From contig BJKQ01000008.1 in NCBI GenBank assembly GCA_006538405.1, forward strand, positions 806,001-870,000: DNA of 64,000 nt, read 5' to 3'. This stretch comes from Hansfordia pulvinata (lineage: Eukaryota; Ascomycota; Sordariomycetes; Xylariales). Of this stretch, positions 10,756 to 23,543 are shown one piece after another. Every line of letters begins with the position of its first letter. Positions within the stretch are counted from its first letter, which is position 1. The notes under the pieces were generated by a model. The model was given only the letters and a program-made list of their open reading frames with translations, was not told the DNA's origin and did no database searches. Both the position numbers and the translations under genes were made by a program.

Positions 10756-12573
10756 ATGCTCCTGAGCCACCTCAAGGGTGTGCCCGTGTGGCTCAGCGCC
10801 TCCATCATTGCCTCGTGCAACGCCATGTGCTTCGGGTGAGTTTTCTCTGGGTCTGAAGTCTGGAGTCTGAGCACCAAACCACAACCACACCCTTCTGCCA
10901 CATTACCCCAGAAGAAGAAGAAAAAAAAGAACATGAGAAAATACTACTAACACCATCCAACAGCCTCGACACGGGCACCATCGGCCCCGTGACGACGATG
11001 CCCGACTTCGTGGCGCAGTTTGGCGACTTTGGCGCGACGGTGCACGGGGTCATCGTCTCGTCGATCCTGCTGACGGGCGTGCTGACGTCGACCCTGGGCG
11101 GCATCATGGCCGACCGGTACGGCCGCCCGCGCATGGTGGCCCTGGGCTCGCTCGTGTTCGGCGCGGGGGCCACGCTCGAGGCGTGCGCCTTCCGCCTGGG
11201 CACGTTCGTCGCGGGCCGGCTGCTCAAGGGCGTCGGCGAGGGCATCTTCCTCATGACGGTGTACGTGCTGGTGGCGGAGATCTGCCCGGCGCGCCACCGG
11301 GGCAGCGCGGGCAACCTGCCGCAGCTGCTCATCTGCTGCGGCGTCGCGGCGGGCTTCTTCATGTGCTACGGGACGTCGTCCGCCTTTGGTAGTAGTAGTA
11401 GCGGCAGCGGCGGCGGCAGACTCACGTCCCTGTCCTGGCGCCTGCCCCTCGCCGTGCAGTCGGGCGTGGCCTACGCCAACGCGGCGCTGAGCGCGGCCCT
11501 GCTGCCCCACAGCCCGCGGTGGCTGCTGGCCAACGGGCGCGGCGACCCGGCCGTCGTGGCGCGGCTGGTGGCGGACCTGGGCTTCGACCGGGCCGAGGCC
11601 GACGAGCTGCTGGGCAGCACCGTGGAGGGCCTTTTGGATAGTAGTAGCAGCAAGCCGGGAGCCTCGCTGTGGGAGGGCGTGCGGCAGACGGCGCGGTCGT
11701 TCCGGGCGGCCTTCGCCCCCGCCGTGCGGGGCCGCGTCGCCTTCGGCTGCTTCATCCTCGGCTTCCAGCAGCTGGCCGGCATCGACGGCGTGCTGTACTA
11801 CGCGCCCACGCTGTTCCGGCAGGCGGGGCTGGCCAGCGCCGAGGCCAGCTTCCTCGCCTCGGGCGTGAGCTCGCTCGTCATCCTCGCCGCCACCATCCCG
11901 GGGACCCTGCTGTGCGACCGCTGGGGCCGCAAGACCAGCTCCCTGGCGGGCGGCCTGCTCATCTTCGCCCTCATGGCGGTCATGGGCAGCCTGTACGCCG
12001 CCGGCGCCGTGCACGCCGACCGCGGGGCCGGCAGGTGGGTCGTCATCGTCGGCATCTACCTCTTCGCCGCCGTCTTCTCGGCCACCTGGGCCCTGGGCTT
12101 CCGCGTTTACCTGATCGAGAGCCTGCCGCGCCGGGTGCGCAGCAGCGGCTCCAGTCTGGCGCAGGCCTCGAACTGGGTGAGTTTTTTTTTTTTTTTTTTT
12201 TCCCTACCTTTCTTTCTGTCTCTTTCCTTTCTGTCTTTCTCCTCCCCTCCTCCCCCCCTCCCCCGAACTTCAAAACCTCGGACATATCACTGACACGGCA
12301 CCAGTTCGCCAACTACATCGTGGCCCTGACGACGCCCGTCTTCCTGGCCTCGTCCTCCTTCGGCGCCTACTACTTCTGGGGCCTGTCCGCCCTGCTCTGC
12401 ACCGCCCTGTGCGCCTTCTGCATGGTCGAGACCAAGGGCCGCAGCCTCGAGGCCATCGAGAAGCAGTACTTTGAGTCCCAGGCCACCACGCAGGTCGGCT
12501 GCAGCGACTCGGCGGCGCCCACGCGCGCGCCCTCCGTGGCCGGCGGCGTCGAGGGCAAGGATGGCAAGGGAGG

Positions 12574-12618
<45 letters not shown>

Positions 12619-12673
12619 CTTCAAGACGCCGGCCGTGGTGTCGGTTGCGCCGTCTTTTGTGGACAGTGTCTAG
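10756..12673 (+). CDS. MFS sugar-porter family transporter
   Basis: Twelve-helix plasma-membrane transporter of the sugar porter family, predicted to move a hexose, polyol or similar solute by proton symport. Exons 10756-10835, 10964-12176 and 12305-12673 join to 553 residues. Both introns begin GTGAGT, and the second opens with a long T-run. Family signatures are in order: DRYGRPRM between helices 2 and 3, GRLLKGVGEGI, VAEICPARHRGS, QQLAGIDGVLYYAP in helix 7, DRWGRKTS, and ETKGRSLEAI after helix 12. The helix 7 motif has Asp where most members have Asn (QQxxGxN), which may alter substrate choice. The cytosolic tail holds about 15 alanines encoded by a GCT repeat. The ATG at 10756 is the first that gives a sensible N-terminus before helix 1. 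Substrate unknown. Confidence 0.9.
12572..12616 (+). repeat. (GCT)n run encoding poly-alanine
   Basis: A trinucleotide run inside the transporter's last exon, encoding about 15 Ala in the C-terminal cytosolic tail. Likely variable in length between strains. Confidence 0.85.
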
Positions 12674-13960
12674 AGATGAGGTGGTCACCTCATCCGTTTT
12701 TCTTTATTGAGTTCTTTCGAGAGCCGCATTGGCGTGCTGGGAGTCGGTCGGGATGAACAATGATAATTAACGATGCTTGATATTAATTAACGATGCTTGA
12801 TAATAATTAACGATGCTTGATATAGATGCATACATTGGGTTATAGATCAGTCACGGCAGCGCTCAACAAGAACCAATAATGATTACTGGCACGCACCTTC
12901 GACCCTGACTTGAGTGGCATCCCCCATCTTGCATCGGATACCCCGTCGGCCTTTACTGGGTTATCGACCCTTCTCCTTTGCAACATGGTCGACTCGAGAC
13001 CCGCGACTGGACCCGTCTGAAGACTACACGTCACGTGTGCTGAATACATCCCGGGCCGGTGGAGAGACTCACAGTGCAGTCGACCCCGCGGAGAAGAGAA
13101 GAAGGGGAATCCAAGGTGACTGGCCGGGCTGGCCTGCCTCGACGGATAACGTGTGGAGTTGGTCTTCCATAATAGGCCGGGCCTTCGAGGGGGCGGAGGA
13201 CGTCGGATAACCAATGCAGGTGATATTCACAGTGCGGCACGAGTACGTGTGATATCCCTGGCCGGGTTACAGTCTCAGTGGGTGCCGTACGGAGACGACG
13301 CGGCGCAAGAGACATTGGAAGACACGCCCCGCGCGGGCACTACCTACTACCAACTATTATGTATCTTAGAAGCAGTACATTAGGTACCCGAATCAGGTGG
13401 GAACTGATGTCCCTTATCACGGCCGAGGAGGGGCAGCCCGTCCGAACCCGCACATCGCCCGCACAACGGCGCGGGCCTATCGTACATTAGGTGGGAGGGA
13501 GGTGGGCGTGGGCAGTGGGGGGCGCACAGGGACGGCGGGGTTGTTGGTTGGCCTGATACTCGTACCTTATTAGTTAACTGACGGGCTTATACACGCACAG
13601 ATAGATAGATACACGCAAGACGGGGCTCCTATCACGCCAGCGCCCGCCATCGGGGGCCAGTCCCCGGCGCCTCCTCCGTCCCGGGGCACTCTCGGCTTGC
13701 CGCAGTCACGGATTCTGGTTGAGGTAAAATAGGTAGGTAGTTCACCAGCAGCCCCGTCGCCGTGATAGGAACAAAAGCGCGGGGGAGGGGACAAATCCAG
13801 ACCAGGAAAGAAGAAGAAAAAGAAAGAGAATAAAAAAAAAGTCGCCCCTCCGGTTCCGCTCCGGCCCGGTATATCTCCCCTCCCGCTCTTCAAGCCCCGA
13901 CCGCCCACCTCGCCGGCGCTCTTCCTCTCCGTTTCGCCCCCCCTCCCCTTCCCTCCCATC
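12674..13960. other. Spacer between the two transporter genes
   Basis: No gene recognised. It contains the three 20-bp repeats at 12761-12820, a GATA run near 13601-13612, one TACTCGTA (13557), and a pyrimidine-rich leader before the NiCoT ATG. Confidence 0.5.
12761..12820. repeat. Three tandem 20-bp units
   Basis: Three head-to-tail 20-bp units sharing ATTAACGATGCTTGA and differing only in the first four or so bases. They start about 90 bases after the transporter stop codon, so they may lie in its 3' UTR or just beyond it. Confidence 0.9.
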
Positions 13961-15632
13961 ATGCCCCTCCCCAGCCAGCACGGCCTCCGACAACCCCGGC
14001 AGCAGCAGCAGCAAGCCCCCGAGATGCGCCCCCTCCTCCTCCCCCGCGGCGACAGCCGGCGCCCCGGCCTGCTGCCGCCGCGGCTGCCGCGGCCCCTCGC
14101 CGGCGCCTGGGCCAGGGCCAAGGCCGCGTCGGCCGGCGGCGTCGGCGTGGGCCGCTGGGTCCTGCCGCGGCGCGTGGCGGGCGCCATCGCGCTGCTGGCG
14201 CTGGCCAACGCGCTGGCATGGGCGGCCTGCGCCGCCGTCATCGCCGCGTCCGCGAACCCGGCCCTGGTCTCGCCCGCCGTCCTGGCCTACACCCTCGGCC
14301 TGCGCCACGCCCTCGACGCCGACCACATCAGCGCCATCGACCTGACGACGCGCCGCCTCGTCGCCGCGGGCCAGCGCCCGGTATCCGTCGGCGCCTTCTT
14401 CAGCCTCGGCCACTCCACCGTCGTCCTCGCCACCTGCGTCGTCGTCGCCGCCACCTCGGGCGCCCTGCGCGACCGCTTCGACGGCTTCGCCCGCGTCGGC
14501 GGCATCGTCGGCACCAGCGTCAGCGCCGCCTTCCTCGCCGCCATGTGCCTCGGCAACGCCTGGGTGCTGTGGCGGCTCGTCCGCCGCCTGCGCGTCGTGC
14601 TGCGCGAGGAGGCCGAGGCCGAGGCCGCAGGCAGGGGCGGGGCGGGGCACGGAATCACTCCGGTAGTACCGACAACGACGACAGTACCGAAGATGCGGAC
14701 GGCGGCGCGGGTCTCGACAAACTCGAAGGGCCCGGGCTCATGGCCGGCGTGTTCCGCAAGCTGTTCCGCATCGTCGACCGCCCCTGGAAGATGTACCCGC
14801 TGGGCGTCCTGTTCGGCCTGGGCTTCGACACCAGCTCCGAGATCGCCGTGCTCGGCATCGCCAGCGTCCAGGGCGCCCAGGGCACCAGCCTGTGGGTCAT
14901 CTTGATCTTCCCCGTGCTCTTTACCGGTGAGTTTTGTTTTTTCCCGCTTCATTCTAAGAAGAATGAACAAGAGAGAAAGAAAAAATGAAAGAAAAAAACA
15001 AGGCAAAGACTGAGACCTCTCTGACCCTCAAAAATTTCACAGCCGGAATGTGCTTCCTCGACACCACCGACGGGGCCCTCATGATGGCCCTGTACACCTC
15101 CGGCGCCTTCGCCCGCGACCGCGTCGCCGTCCTCTACTACTCGGCCGTCCTGACCGGCATCACCGTCGCCGTCGCCGCCTTCATCGGCGCCATCCAGTTC
15201 CTGTCCCTGGCCCAGAACGTCCTGACCACCCCGGGCGAGGGCGGCGAGGGCGACGAGGGCGATGTCGGCCCCGAGGGCCCCTTCTGGGACGGCCTGTCCG
15301 CCCTCTCCGACCACTTCGAGGTCGTCGGCGGCGCCGTCTGCGGCCTGTTCCTCGTCGTCGGCCTCGGCTCCGTCGCGCTCTACGGCCCCTGGCGCCGCCG
15401 CGCCGCCAGGAGGGCGGAGGCGAGAAGGGCGGCGGCGGCGGCGGCGGCGTCTGCCGTGCACGTCGAGGGCGGCGAGGGAGGCGTCCAGGGGGATGCGCCC
15501 GCTACGTCTGCTTCGGTGGGCGGGGATGGCGCTAGGAAGATTGGTGGTGGTGGTGGTGGTGGTGGTGAGGGCGGCGGCAGCAGCAAGTTGGGGACAGCTG
15601 GGGACCGTGTTCGCGAGGTGTACCCTGTTTGA
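13961..15632 (+). CDS. Nickel/cobalt transporter (NiCoT family), with a one-base frameshift
   Basis: High-affinity Ni2+/Co2+ permease of the NiCoT family, relevant to nickel supply for urease. Signatures: RHALDADHISAID (the HX4DH metal motif), FSLGHSTVV, LGFDTSSEIAVLG and GMCFLDTTDGALM. Exon 1 runs 13961-14926 and exon 2 15043-15632; the intron begins GTGAGT and ends CAG. The N-terminal half and the LGFDTSSE half of exon 1 lie in different frames. The switch falls in the loop at about 14630-14690, a stretch with repeated G4 runs, and one extra base restores a 518-residue protein. No GT-AG intron of the right length fits the loop. The tail carries Ala and Gly runs from (GCG)n and (GGT)n. The conserved motifs on both sides argue for a working gene with a sequencing slip. 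Confidence 0.87.
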
Positions 15633-16083
15633 CGGTCGCTCCTCGCAAGCCCACATGTGCAACGCGGGCGAGGCATTGTCGGAGTTGACCTTTTCACCAA
15701 GCTGGGCTGCGTTGCCGCCGATGGGAAGCAACCACGCAGTATCATAGACGTGACGAAGTGGATGCCAGCATCGAATACAACGGTGCGGCCAAATCGCTGA
15801 ACTGCAAGAGGATTCCGCGTTGTGATTCGAGGGAGAGCGTTTTGGTAGACTTTGTTATTTTCATCCCGCCCCCCTCATCACCAGCCGTGCCATCTTTCTT
15901 CCTATGTGTCATGCACGGTCTGAACTGAAAGAGTCAAATCGGGAAGAAATATATGAGAGACGGATGGATAGCACCAGTAATTATATCAAAAGAAAGAGAT
16001 GCATCTCGAGCACCTGCAGTTGTGATGAAACAGGCGGGCTGTGAGGCAAAAGGGAACCCCTCTGAGAGGGTTGAGTTATCACT
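15633..16083. other. Spacer
   Basis: No gene or notable repeat seen between the NiCoT stop codon and the tRNA. Confidence 0.5.
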
Positions 16084-16165
16084 CGACGTTGGCCTGATTC
16101 GAACAGACGCTCCCGAAGGAACAAGATTTCTAGTCTTGCGCGTTAGACCACTCCGCCACAACGCC
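16084..16165 (-). tRNA. tRNA-Ser (AGA anticodon)
   Basis: Read on the minus strand, an 82-base cloverleaf folds: acceptor GGCGTTG pairs with CAACGTC (one G-T), discriminator G, A-box TGGCGGAGTGG, anticodon stem CAAGA/TCTTG enclosing loop CTAGAAA, so the anticodon is AGA (serine, codon UCU). A long variable arm of the class II type follows (TTCCTTCGGGAG), then the T-arm with GTTCGAATC. No intron and no encoded CCA, as expected of a nuclear gene. The gene stands alone. Confidence 0.95.
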
Positions 16166-19100
16166 TGATGTGGAGATCTTGGATCTTGATGGAAATCGGA
16201 TGTCTTAGACTGTACTATATTAGCTTCTATCTGCTGCTGAGCGTGTCGAATTCCATCAACCACAACTCAACGCTCTCACTTTCGCTGTGAGGAGGATGAC
16301 CCTCTCCCGTGTACGCTGACAGTTTCAGAAGAAATGTCTGCGATCACGCCAAACCCCCAGTCTCAAGAATTCAACTCCCAATCTTTCAGCGTCTCGCATC
16401 AACACGGCAGCAAGGCTTCATTTGTGCCGTGCCCCATCGTACGAGTAGAACGGACCCGGCAGGCCCAAGCCAAGCCTCTTGCGGATGGCAAAGATCGACT
16501 CATTGATGAATCGACTGCAAGATACCCACGCAGCTGTTGAAGCGTGGCGAAGTAGTCCCATCATCTCTGCCCTTTCCGGAATGCGGAGGCTGCCATTGCT
16601 CGCGTGGTGCGAGACTGTCGACCGTGCCAGTAGCCCGTCCTCCTCCGTGGCTCCGGAGAGGGGAGGTCCTGTGCCGGTCAATCCATGTAGACGGAGGATA
16701 GACAGACCAACAGACGACAGCCATGTGGCGCGGAAATGATCACGAGGCGCCCCTGGTCGGAGCCAACACGCAAGAGTCTCCCGCTAGGTGTGGGAAGAAG
16801 TTGAGACGAATGGTCCCTCTAGCTTGTCGCTTCTCCATTTTCTGTGTACCTCTTCTTCCCTCTCTTCTTCTTCTTCTTCATCTCCTTCTCCAGTGGCCAA
16901 ACAGGAGAGTCGCCGAAGGCCTGCGACAGACCGCGCCTCGCCTCGCCTCCCAGTTCGCCATTGTCCCTCGCGAGACCGACTGGCCAGGCGCCCGGGAAAG
17001 GCGCTGTCGGTGCCCGCCCTTCTCGCGTACCGTGCGCCTCGCGGTGGCCCGGTGGCGAAGCCAGGGGAGCGAGGACCGGGCGAAGAAGAAGAAGAAGAAG
17101 AAAAGAAGGCGGCGAAAGAAACAAGAGGCCGATCCTGGCTTGCCGCCCCCTTGGACGTTTCAGATGTTTCCACGTCGCGACTCACCTGCTCACCTTCTGG
17201 CACACACTCACGCATATCCGTACTCGTACCACGGGCAACTCGTACGAGAAGCAGACCTGACGACGTTTCTGGCGGTCGGCCGCGCCGATCTAGGTGGGTG
17301 GGAACGGCGCCGCGGCGCGTCACTTGTGAGCAGCAAGCACTGACGTAGGAGCGCGAGATGGCTGGCGGCCGACTGATACGAGTAACACCCTCTGGTCCTC
17401 GGGACCCAGGCAGAGTCGACGGGCTGTGGCCACCGCGCATTAATACCCAGGTCATGGTATTGTCTGATACAGGCCCTGGTTCCCCTCGTATCCGTAGCTC
17501 TCTTCTTACCTCAGTACCTCACCTACCATACGTAAGCAGTCACTGCTCCGTACATGCCCAAGGCAAGGTACCTACATACTCCAACACGCGTACGAGAGAT
17601 AGCTGATGAGGGCCTCTGGGGAACGCATAAACGTCTGCGCCTACTTGAAACCGCCCAATACGCGTGCTGAAGGACGAGTGGGTGGCATCAACAGGCGTCT
17701 TGCGCCCTTCCGAGTCACCTATCACGTAACCTACCGTAGTCAATGGCCGGGGTCTGCCCATCAACCAGGCAGCATTCGGCGGCGGCGCAGGTGACGAACC
17801 CCCTCGTCATGTAGATGCAAATGCCGCGCCCAATATGGAGGAAACACCACTTGCGACGGGTTCCCCTCCATCCAAAGCACGACGGCCGGTACGAGTACAG
17901 GAACCCGCATGCGCCCTCGCCATCCGGCACCCGAGCCCGCGGGACGTCGGCTCGATGTAATGACGAGGACCAAGGGGAAGCCGGGCTGGGCCGGGCTCGG
18001 AGATGGGTGATGTTTTGTCTTGTCACTTCCCTTTGACGTTGCCTCTTGTGTGTTTCTTTAAAAAAAAAATGTCTGTACCCGTGTCCGTCCTGCAGACCCC
18101 CGGCCGCCATGGCACAGGAAGGGAAGAGGGAGTTTGCGGTGGGAGCCAGAGATTTCGGCAGATGTATTTTTAACCGCGCGCATTGGCCCGCCCGGGCTAA
18201 CTTGAGACTTATTACATCCATGGATCTAGGTAATTCGGCACTCGTAGGTGCCTAATTAAGCCACTTCGAGGCCTTCCCGGCATTCCGGCGAGCGTCCAGA
18301 TTGAGCGAATTGGCCCAGCAGGCCATCCTTCTGGCACCGGATTCCATTGTGCCTGGTGGGGGGCTCCGGGGGACGAGGCACCACGAGTGACCTCCAGGAA
18401 GAGTCCAACAGCGCACCTTCGCAGGTTCCCCTCCCGGCAGGAGCCGAGGACGCTCCGGTGCCATTTGGATGTTTCCATCTCTGTGCACAGGTGCGAATGA
18501 TGCTGGCTGGAGCCATTCGGGAGGCTTGTCTACGAGTAAATGTAGGTACGGAGTGAGAGGGTTCAGAGATCCCCATCAGGCACAGCTGATCTCTTCCCTA
18601 GGCGGCCCCCCTCCCGTGCTCGCCCAACTACTCGTACTAGCCCTCGACCGGAGTGATTCACGTGAGAGGTGAGTTGGTCGTCAGACCGAATCGAGGCAAA
18701 ATACCCTTGGTCCCGATTGACCGAGGCCCCAAGCGCCAACGCCATGGTCAGTGATTCGGGTGGCGATATTGGCATGCGAGTGTCCTGATCTCCTTCTCGG
18801 TAGGTGCCTAGGTAGGTACCTACATCCATATAGGTACCTTCATGTATGTACCACGGATTAGGTACGCGTACTCGTACGCACTAGACGCACCTGCCGGGAC
18901 ATCGATGCATCACTGTGCTCGTACCTTAGGTATTTCCAGTTGAAACTCTTTAAACTGTGAACCCGTCAGCCGTCGCCACCACCACCACCACCAACCCAGC
19001 CACTACCTTCCACCATGTTAACCCACGGCTGCCAGCGGAGCGGAGGGAGAGGTAACCCGACCCTGACCGGAAGTATCCCGCAGCACTTCTGCAACGCCAG

Positions 19101-20758
19101 AGCTACTCGCGACCCCAGCGCCAGTACTCGCGACGCGCGCAGGCGGCAAACCATGACGGCACAGCCAGTTTGGACAGGGGACCAGGTGAAACAGGCCCCG
19201 GCCCGTGATCTGATGGATCCCCACCGATTCACACATTCACAGTCGCGTCCTACCTGTCGAGTCCCGTCGCAGCCACAGCCGCCCATCGTCAATCAGTCAC
19301 TCAGTCACTCAGTCAGTCAGTCAGCCTTTGACGCTTGAGCCGCCACTCCCAATCCAGTCTGTCTTGGACGCGCACGCCCATCATCTACGCACCAGTACGG
19401 ACACCTACCGGCGGATCTACGAGTACTTGGCCAGTCCCCGTCCAGCCTTGCCTCGCCCTCTCCGCCCGACCACCAACGCCAGCACCCGACTCGTTGCCGC
19501 TTGGGCCGGGCCTCATCTGCCCTCTGCCCAGTACGAGTAGAACCCTCGCGTCAGTCGCACAAACGAGAAACCCCTACCCTCCGTCGTGATTACTGCGACG
19601 GCCCGCCGCGCTGCGACGAGTACAGCAGGTCGCACCGCACATGGCCCGGCCCTGCGAGTCCTCGAACGGAGTAAGATGGACGTCGCGGGCCGACTCGACT
19701 CGACGCTCCTCGGCCGCGCCGCGCGGATTGGCTGGCTGGCCCGGCCGCACGGAGTGAGCACCTAACCTACTGCGTGGTAACTCAAAACTCGCCCCAGCGC
19801 GAGCCGTGGCCGCAGCCGCCCTCCGACCCTCGATTGGGCCGCCTCTCAGATCATCCGGCCCCTGTCCAATCCCCGGACCCAGAGAGCGCCCCCCCTGGCA
19901 CGCTAGGCTGACGACGAGTGAGGGAGAGGAGACCGGGGGGGCTGCCAGGCTGCTCGGCACTGATGATGACACCAAACGCCCATTCCCACAGCGCGAGTAC
20001 TCCAGTCCGTGCTCGTGCGCCCGCGAAGGCGTCTCAGATCGCACGGCTGCTTTCGGACGGCGGTACGCCAACAAACACCACCGCCGTCACTACCACCCCT
20101 GGCCCCTCGCGCCCGCTCGCTCCACATCCTGCCTTTTCCGTTTCCATGCGCGGTGGCGACTATTACTATGGGGCTGGCCGTGCCGCCGCCTAGCCGCGCA
20201 GGCCGGGCACGCCTGGGGCGCTGGCACCGGCTCCGCCCAGGTCCTCGAGCCCTGGGGTGAAGGAGGAGGACGACTCCCGTCCCGCTCGACTCCTCCGCCA
20301 GCCCAGCCCTGGCTGCTCGCTGGCTGCCGGTACTTGTGCCTCCCAAGACCGCACGCACCAGAAGAGCAAGTGCCTCATCCGGCCGGTGCCACGAGCACTA
20401 AACTGGGGTCGCGGAGCCGCGGGATCTCATTGGCCATGGCTGCGGTGGTACCACGAGGGTCGCTCAGGTCGCACAGCAGCTCCGGTCCGGATGCTCGTGT
20501 CGTGGCAATCCCATAAGACCACCCGCTGGGCCTCGCATCGCCAGCCCGCTAGCTCCCCTGATGTTTGCTTTTCGTCTCCTCCCTTCCTAGCATCGCCGCC
20601 TATAAGCCCGGCTCGGTCCCCATGTCTTCTTCCTGCCTGGTGTAGGTCCGCTTCTTTGCCCTTCCAGCCTGTCTGCGACGGCTCCCATTACTTTCTCCTT
20701 GTGCTCGCGCGACCCCCGCCCATTGGATATTGAATGAACGCTCCTGGCTGAGCTCATC
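16166..20758. other. 4.6 kb spacer rich in TACTCGTA motifs
   Basis: No convincing gene on either strand. It holds nine exact copies of TACTCGTA or TACGAGTA (16440, 17221, 17377, 17890, 18531, 18629, 18869, 19418, 19532), an AGGTACCT patch at 18800-18850, and a CAGT tetranucleotide run at about 19294-19323. ORFs in this region have no recognisable domains. Confidence 0.55.
17377..19539. repeat. Densest cluster of the TACTCGTA motif
   Basis: Seven exact copies in 2.2 kb: TACGAGTA at 17377, 17890, 18531, 19418 and 19532, and TACTCGTA at 18629 and 18869. The copy at 18869 overlaps the palindrome GTACGCGTAC at 18862-18871. About 0.07 copies would be expected by chance. Function unknown. Confidence 0.85.
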
Positions 20759-21423
20759 ATGCTGTCTCAAACCCTCCTCCTACTGACCCTGGCCGCGGTT
20801 GGCCTCGCTGAGGTTTGTTTCGCCCCCTTTGGCTTTCTTCGTTATCGCTCGGCACATGAGGAGCAAGCGAACCGACGACTAACACTGTCCACCAGCAGTA
20901 CCACCCAGCCGTTACTACAACACAGGATGGGGTAGACAGCTATCCCACCCAGACCAAGAGGATCGGCTCTGGGCCCTACGAAACATCGGAACTCCAGCCT
21001 CCGTCCAAGACCGCTTTTCAGACAGACTCGGCCCCGGAGACGACCGAGTCGGCCGCACCCATGGCCGATGGCTTCCTGAACCTCAGCGGGACGCTGGTGC
21101 TCGTGACGCCCGAGTACGAGACGGGCAAGACCAGAGAACCACCCCCGTCTACGCTGCTCATGGCCACCGGCAGTCCCAGGCCGCACCCCGAGCCATACCG
21201 GTCTCACAGCCACAGCCACCAGGAGTACAGGTTCACGACCCTGTCGGCTGCTGCCTCGTCGAGCTCGGTGCCCGTGACCTCGCTCCTCGTGGCCCCCTCC
21301 AGCCCGCCCAGTCCCTCGGCCGCACCGTCGACCGCCGCCTCGGCCATTCCCACGGCAGCAGCTCAGTCCGTCCAGCCTCAGAACCTTATTTGGGCCGGCC
21401 TCGCTCTGGCCCTCCTCGTCTGA
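20759..21423 (+). CDS. Small secreted, probably GPI-anchored Ser/Thr/Pro-rich protein
   Basis: I do not recognise a family. Exons 20759-20812 and 20896-21423 join to 193 residues across an 83-base intron (GTTTGT to CCAG). The first 17 residues, starting MLSQTLLLLTLAAVGLA, form a clear signal peptide. The middle is rich in Ser, Thr, Pro and Ala, with a His/Ser patch (SHSHSHQEY), and would be heavily O-glycosylated if secreted. The protein ends in a hydrophobic tail (LIWAGLALALLV) with no charged residue after it, the usual form of a GPI-attachment signal. Inferred location: cell surface or wall. It could act as a wall component or adhesin, but nothing in the sequence shows a specific role. Confidence 0.75.
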
Positions 21424-23543
21424 AAATGTGGGGATTGTTCATCTCCTGTTGGGAGAAATCCGAATGGGACACGCCGCCGGGTGGCAAAGTCTACCACGAC
21501 ACAGGCTCTCGGCTGCGGCCGGGCTCTGGAAAGCGCCCCGTGGAGGAAGAGGGCTTCTGGAAGGCCGTGACACGGATCACGCGCGCCCCATTTCGCCACC
21601 TGCGTTCTTCACCGCGGTGGCGGAAGCAGGCCGAGGCGCCAGCAGGCTGCGCTCAATCATGAAACGAGGTCACCGCCGCCTCCGCCGCCTCCGCTGGCCC
21701 GTCAGAAAGCTAGCTGGGGCCAGTTCGCCACCCTCACCCCCGAACAGTCGCCACCGCGCCTCGTATCGGCCTGGCAGGGTTTTCTCGAGGGCGCTGCCAT
21801 TGGCGGGCGTCTGTTGTTGAGGTGGCTGGGGAAGGTGGCGCATCGTCACGCTATTCAGCGGAGCCCCGAGAGAGGCGACCAGGTCGTCGCCGTTCGTCTC
21901 AGTGGCCCTTGCCAATGAAAGACATGTCTCCTTCATTCGCCTCGTCGGCGTGGTGGGGCGATGTCTCGGCCAAGATGTGGCTAGGTGGGAAGCCAGCACA
22001 CGCCTTGAGCGTCCCGTCGTTGCCGCGCCGCTTTTCAACTGGGAGTTGATGACAGCAAGCCTTGCGCTTCGGCATTCAACATCGGTGCCGGGACTGCATG
22101 TGACCCTAGTTGGCTCGAAGGATCGGGGGTTCAACATGGCGGCCAGATCAGAGTGCAGAACAGCTGGCTTTGTGCTGGCAGAGCGCAGAGCTGGTGCCAT
22201 GTGGTGTTCGCCATGACGGGACACGAACTTGGGTTGCACGTCGAGAGGTACTTGATGATTCTTGCAATCCTACCCGCTGGCTGGACGACCGAGCAACACT
22301 CAAAAGATGGGCAATAAACCCTCTGTCATAGACCGAGTATCGGGCACGAGCAGTGAGCATCGACTCTTGCGCAGACCACGTACTTTACAGATAGAAAATC
22401 ACCTATAGATACCTTGGTCCATCACCGCTTCACCTCCTTGAACTGTGCACCTCTTGTGAATCACTTACTCGTAAGGTCTTGCCTCGCTTTACCCTCTGCC
22501 CGATGCGACCGTCTTGCGCCAACACGGCGAATTTGCTACGAAGTGTGACCGCAACACATTGGATACCTCGTCACACAGCCGGCCATGCCATTCACTCAAA
22601 CGGCAATGCCCCTGACACCGCCGTCTGAGCTGCAGCCTCTGGGTGGCCCACCGCGCAATGCGACAGGGCGACGCTTCGTCAATATTCAATGGCAAGTGGT
22701 AGGGAGGGGATGCTCCGCTGCTGCGAGTCGACGTATCGCAGGCCCGAGGTTGCTAGGACATGCGGCTCGCTGACACAGGGGGGTCTGTTCCCCTGAGCTA
22801 GTCACTCGAGGTCGCGGAAGGGTCTGTCACGTTACGGTCCTCAGGCCTAATGACGGGCAGCGGAAGCGTGGAGGGGCACGCAGGCGGGGGGGATTGGTGG
22901 CTCATGATGCTCAGGAGACGAGGTGCGGGGCTACCTACCGTACCGTACCTAACCTACACCTACGGGCCACTCACTGGTGCTATCCCCCGCCCTACCCAAC
23001 TAGAGCCCCTGGAGATCGGCGCCCGTGTCGGCGCCGCTGCAGCTGGACAGGGCCCTAACGCCGCCTGGGCCTGGGGCTAGCGCTGGAGGAAGTAGGTACA
23101 TGCGGCCAATCACGCAGCGGGGGTCGGCTGCCCCTCACCTGCGTCATGGGCCTGGCCCGCTGTGCCCGCCTGCCCGCCGTTGGTTATGCTGACTTGGGCA
23201 CGGTACGGTACATTGTACTCGACGACCACGTCGTCCCGCCTCAGCCCGTCTCCGGTCCGTCGACATCGGCCGTGACACTACTCGTATCCCGCCCCGGACC
23301 CAGACGAACCACCCGGCCCGCCCGTCTGCCCGCACTGACTGACTGACTGACTGACTGACGGACTGACTGACTGACTCGCCCCGACACCTGCATCGCGCAT
23401 CCTCTGCCGGTCTCGCGAGTGAGCGCGTGTTGTTAGTCCTTGCCCGGTGGTAGCGCCGCCGCACTGCCGCCCCTCACCCCGGCTTCACCACCACCCACAC
23501 CCGTCCACCCCCGCCACTGCCTCCGCCTCCGTGATCGCACGCA
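21424..23543. other. Spacer
   Basis: No supported gene. It holds TACTCGTA at 22466 and 23279 and a (GACT)n run at about 23336-23375, followed by a C-rich leader before the ATG at 23544. Confidence 0.5.
23336..23375. repeat. (GACT)n microsatellite
   Basis: About ten tandem GACT units with one GACG variant, some 170 bases upstream of the Ybp/glomulin-family start codon. Confidence 0.9.

Noticed and set aside
10947..12014. 355-codon minus-strand ORF over the sugar transporter
   Set aside because: Shadow frame of a clearly coding GC-rich exon; its His/Gln/Arg-rich composition is typical of antisense frames.
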